A stretch of 64,000 nucleotides of DNA from Streptomyces sp. CB02923. GTDB lineage: Bacteria > Actinomycetota > Actinomycetes > Streptomycetales > Streptomycetaceae. The stretch is taken from assembly GCF_001905005.1 (NCBI RefSeq), contig NZ_LWKZ01000001.1, forward strand, positions 871,775-935,774, in the 5' to 3' direction. Below are positions 61,369 to 64,000 of the stretch, one piece after another. Position numbers and translations under genes: made by a program. Position 1 is the stretch's first letter, and each line of letters begins with the position of its first letter. The notes under the pieces were generated by a model. It saw only the letters and a list, made by a program, of their open reading frames with translations. It was not told where the DNA came from and searched no databases.

Positions 61369-61620
61369 AGCGCGACCACTGCCCCGCCCGAGCAGCCTCG
61401 CCTCCCTGCGCCGAGGCGCAACACCGCCGGCGGAACCCCGCCCCACCGATCCGCCCCTCCCCGGCGTGCCGGGGCCGATACGGGGAAGCCTCCTGAGCCA
61501 GGCGGTTCGGGCGGTTCGGTGTGGGGTGTCTTTCCCGACGGCGGCCCGCGGTGGGTGGCGGAGGGGGTGGGCGGGGAGTTATCCAGAGGCCTGCCGGATT
61601 CGGCGCGGAAGCGGAACACT

Positions 61621-64000
61621 GTGGGTACGGGAACCGATCACCGCGGGCCGGGCGGGGGCGCTGCCCCGGCCGCCGGGAAGCGCTGGGAGGCCGGAGGATT
61701 CCGGGAGCACCGGAACCTGCCGGGACGCTGGGAACTGCAGGAGGGGGAAGGCATGGCGAGCTCACCGGCTGTGCTGCGGGACAGCCACCGGGCGGATGCC
61801 GAGGGGCTGCTGTCGCGGGCCGTCGAGGAAGAGGTCCGGCGCTCGGAAGGGACCCTTGACCGGGGCGTCCTGCTGTCCCGGGCACGCGCGGTGCTGGACG
61901 ATCTGGCCGGCACCGCGTCCGAGGAGTACGGCGCGTACGTGCACGCGCTGGACGAGGCGGCGGCCGGACACCGCCCGCTGGCCGAGCGGCTGACGCGCAA
62001 GGAGCTGAGCACGCCCGCGGTGGCCACCCTGGTCGCGGCGGTCGCCGCCTTCGGCACGGACCTCGCGTACGGGACGGGCCCCGGCGCGGCCCTCGGCGTC
62101 GGAGTCTCGGTGGTGGCCGCGGGCGCCGCGGCGACGGTCGTGAAGCTGACGGCGGGGCACTGGCCCGCCGCCCACCGGCAGGCGGGGATGCGCGGACAGC
62201 CGGGCGGCCCCGAGCAGTTGCGGCTCCAGTGGCTCACGGCGCTGGAGGTGCGCGGCATCCGGCCGTTCCTGGACCAGCAGCGGATGCTGACGGCGGCGAC
62301 GCGCGGCGGTTCCTCCGGCGCGCCCGCGGCCTCCCGCGGCACCCGGGTGCCGCAGCTGCGCGGCGCGGACCGCAGCGCGGCGGCCCGCCAGCGGTCCGTG
62401 CTGGAGCAGTCCTTCTCCCATCTGCCGCAGCCGGAGCAGCCGTTCGCGGGGCGGCGGGCGCATCTGACGCAGATCGCGCAGTGGGTGCACGCGGCCCGCG
62501 CGAGCACGGAGACCCGGCCCACGGTCGTGGTGCTGCACGGCGAGCCGGGCGCGGGGCGTACGGCGCTGGCGGTGCGGGCCACGCACCAGCTCCGTGACCA
62601 GTTCCGCGGCGCGTGCGTGGTGGACCTGCGCGGGGACACACCGGGCGAGACGCCGCTGCCGACGCGGGACGCGCTGCTGCACCTGCTCAACCGGCTCGGC
62701 GCGCCGCGCGAGCAGCTCCTGTTCCGGGAGCGCCCCTCCCAGGAGCAGCACGTCAAGCGGCTCACCGAGCTGTACCACAAGCATCTGACGGGCCTGCCCG
62801 TGACGGTCCTGCTGGACGACGCCTCGGACCCGGAGCAGGTGCGCCTGCTGGTGCCGGACCGCTCCGACAGCCTGGTGCTGGTGACCACTCGCGAGCCCAT
62901 GGAGCTGCCCGGCGACCTCCAGGCGTGGGTGCACCAGCTGCCGGTGGGCGCGCTGGACTCGGCGGGCACCGAGGAGCTGCTGCGGGCCGCGGCCGACGAG
63001 TCCGAGGGCGAGACCGGCCCGTACGACCACCAGTCCGTCGAGCGGATAGCGCAGCTGTGCGCGGGGCTGCCGCTGGCGCTGCGGGTGGCCGGCTCCTCGC
63101 TGGGCCCCCGGTCGCCCGCCACGCTGGCGGCGGATCTTGAGGAGAGCGCCGCGCGCCACCCGGCCTCCGGGAGCCGGGCGACCCCGGCCGAGGCGGCGCT
63201 GTGGCTGCGCTACGGGGACCAGTCCGAGACGGCCCGGCGGCTGCTGCGCCGGCTCGCCCTGGTGGGGCGGGCCAGCCTGGGGGCGGCCGCCGCGGCGGCG
63301 CTGCTGGGCGTGGACGCGGCGGAGGCCGAGCGGCAGCTGTCCGCGCTGGCCGACGCGGGCCTGATCGAGCACGTGCGCAGCGACCGCTACCGGCTGCATG
63401 CCCTCGTGCACCACTTCGCGCACGCGCGTCTGGTGGACGAGGAGGACCCGGCCGAGCGCAGCACGGCCCAGGAGCGGCTGATCCGCAGCTACGCGGAGCT
63501 GGCGGACTCGGTGATCCGCCTGGTGGACGGCCGTACGTCCACCCGCGCCGACCGCTTCGGCTCGCACGGCTTCACCTCCCTGGACGCGGCGCTCCAGTGG
63601 CTGGACGACGAGACCAGCTTCATCACCGCCGCGCTGCGCCACGCCGACCAGGACGTGGACCAGGCCACCGTCTCCCACCTGCTGGGCGCGCTGGCCGACT
63701 ACTGCCTGCTGCGCGGCGACCTGTACCGCCTCGGTGAGCTGAGCGAGCTGACCAAGGCCGCCGACCGTGGGCTTCTCGTGCGCTCCGTGCAGTGGCGCAC
63801 CGGCGTCGCGGCCCGTCAGCTCGGCGAGCTGGACAAGGCCCGTACGACGCTGGCCTCGGTGGTCGACCTGTATTTCGAGGCGCAGCACCCGGTCGGCGCC
63901 GCGCGCGCCCTGCGTGACCTGGGCATCACGCTCCAGCAGCAGGGCAATCTGACGGAGGCCGCGGCCAAGCTGCGCGAGGCCATGGAGATGCAGTCCGGCG
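61621..64000 (+). CDS. STAND ATPase, NB-ARC-like with TPR repeats, 3' end outside window
   Basis: At least 793 codons. A GTG at 61621 is preferred over the ATG at 61753 because the frame between them reads as protein, though AGGAGGGGG favours the latter. An N-terminal helical region is followed by two membrane helices (STPAVATLVAAVAAFG and ALGVGVSVVAAGAAATVV), then an NB-ARC-type ATPase: P-loop GEPGAGRTAL, in which Arg313 (numbered from 61621) replaces the usual Lys, Walker B VTVLLDDASD, the LVLVTTRE sensor and CAGLPLALRVAG. TPR repeats follow (YEAQHPVGAARALRDLG-like). A sensor or regulator role is likely, as in AfsR-like and defence STAND proteins. Confidence 0.83.
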   Translation, partial: MGTGTDHRGPGGGAAPAAGKRWEAGGFREHRNLPGRWELQEGEGMASSPAVLRDSHRADAEGLLSRAVEEEVRRSEGTLDRGVLLSRARAVLDDLAGTASEEYGAYVHALDEAAAGHRPLAERLTRKELSTPAVATLVAAVAAFGTDLAYGTGPGAALGVGVSVVAAGAAATVVKLTAGHWPAAHRQAGMRGQPGGPEQLRLQWLTALEVRGIRPFLDQQRMLTAATRGGSSGAPAASRGTRVPQLRGADRSAAARQRSVLEQSFSHLPQPEQPFAGRRAHLTQIAQWVHAARASTETRPTVVVLHGEPGAGRTALAVRATHQLRDQFRGACVVDLRGDTPGETPLPTRDALLHLLNRLGAPREQLLFRERPSQEQHVKRLTELYHKHLTGLPVTVLLDDASDPEQVRLLVPDRSDSLVLVTTREPMELPGDLQAWVHQLPVGALDSAGTEELLRAAADESEGETGPYDHQSVERIAQLCAGLPLALRVAGSSLGPRSPATLAADLEESAARHPASGSRATPAEAALWLRYGDQSETARRLLRRLALVGRASLGAAAAAALLGVDAAEAERQLSALADAGLIEHVRSDRYRLHALVHHFAHARLVDEEDPAERSTAQERLIRSYAELADSVIRLVDGRTSTRADRFGSHGFTSLDAALQWLDDETSFITAALRHADQDVDQATVSHLLGALADYCLLRGDLYRLGELSELTKAADRGLLVRSVQWRTGVAARQLGELDKARTTLASVVDLYFEAQHPVGAARALRDLGITLQQQGNLTEAAAKLREAMEMQSG

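Overview
This 64 kb window looks like a chromosomal piece of a Streptomyces. It is about 70% GC or more, has GC-rich third codon positions and uses many GTG starts with GGAGG-type ribosome sites. It carries families typical of the genus: a DUF397 pair with an Scr1-type regulator remnant, a SigE-group ECF sigma factor, Lsr2, a DasR-type site before a chitinase, and many one-gene regulators beside their targets. I see no tRNA, rRNA, CRISPR array, complete insertion sequence or replication origin.

Layout. 0-4.6 kb: two tandem FtsX-type ABC permeases, the first cut by the window edge. 4.7-8.1 kb: a peroxide-defence block, oxyR, an lsr2 paralogue and ahpC-ahpD. 8.1-17.4 kb: housekeeping and envelope genes (membrane alpha/beta hydrolase, AI-2E-type permease, secreted transglycosylase with a possible c-di-AMP riboswitch, PIN-PhoH protein, isoprenyl diphosphate synthase, aldo/keto reductase, prepilin peptidase). 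17.4-22.3 kb: a small mosaic with two DUF397 genes, a truncated Scr1 regulator, an MFS exporter with a TetR gene, and a nickel/cobalt permease. 22.3-32.4 kb: one leftward Tad/Flp-type secretion-pilus cluster (cpaB, tadZ, two tadE-like genes, tadA, tadB, tadC, flp-like pilin, tadG-like gene) ending in a lipoprotein and an OmpA-domain protein. 32.7-37.3 kb: secreted hydrolases (GH18 chitinase, S1 protease, M14 carboxypeptidase) and a lipoprotein. 37.4-40.7 kb: LysR regulator, ECF sigma factor with a membrane partner, and a PIG-V-like mannosyltransferase.

40.7-48.2 kb is the most interesting metabolic block. A leftward operon (PfkB sugar kinase, IclR regulator, RidA, GntP permease) faces a rightward pair (PLP-dependent D-amino-acid deaminase of the DSD1 type, N-acyl-D-amino-acid deacylase), with a perfect IclR-like palindrome in the shared promoter. 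Read together the enzymes fit uptake of N-acetyl-D-glucosaminate, the aldonic acid of GlcNAc, then deacetylation, deamination to 2-keto-3-deoxygluconate, and phosphorylation. That would be a route for oxidised chitin. This is inference, but every step has a matching gene.

48.1-64 kb: a KAP P-loop NTPase fused to a receiver-like domain, an aminotransferase, PEP carboxykinase, a hemolysin III/TrhA protein, TetR and MerR regulators (the MerR with a textbook promoter on the neighbouring oxidoreductase gene), a YyaL/DUF255 protein, a Uma2-type nuclease gene broken or restarted at an early TAG codon, a HigB-HigA toxin-antitoxin pair, and the start of a large NB-ARC/TPR STAND ATPase whose P-loop lysine is an arginine. 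The last 16 kb and the 17.8-20.9 kb mosaic look most accessory; the rest reads as conserved chromosome.
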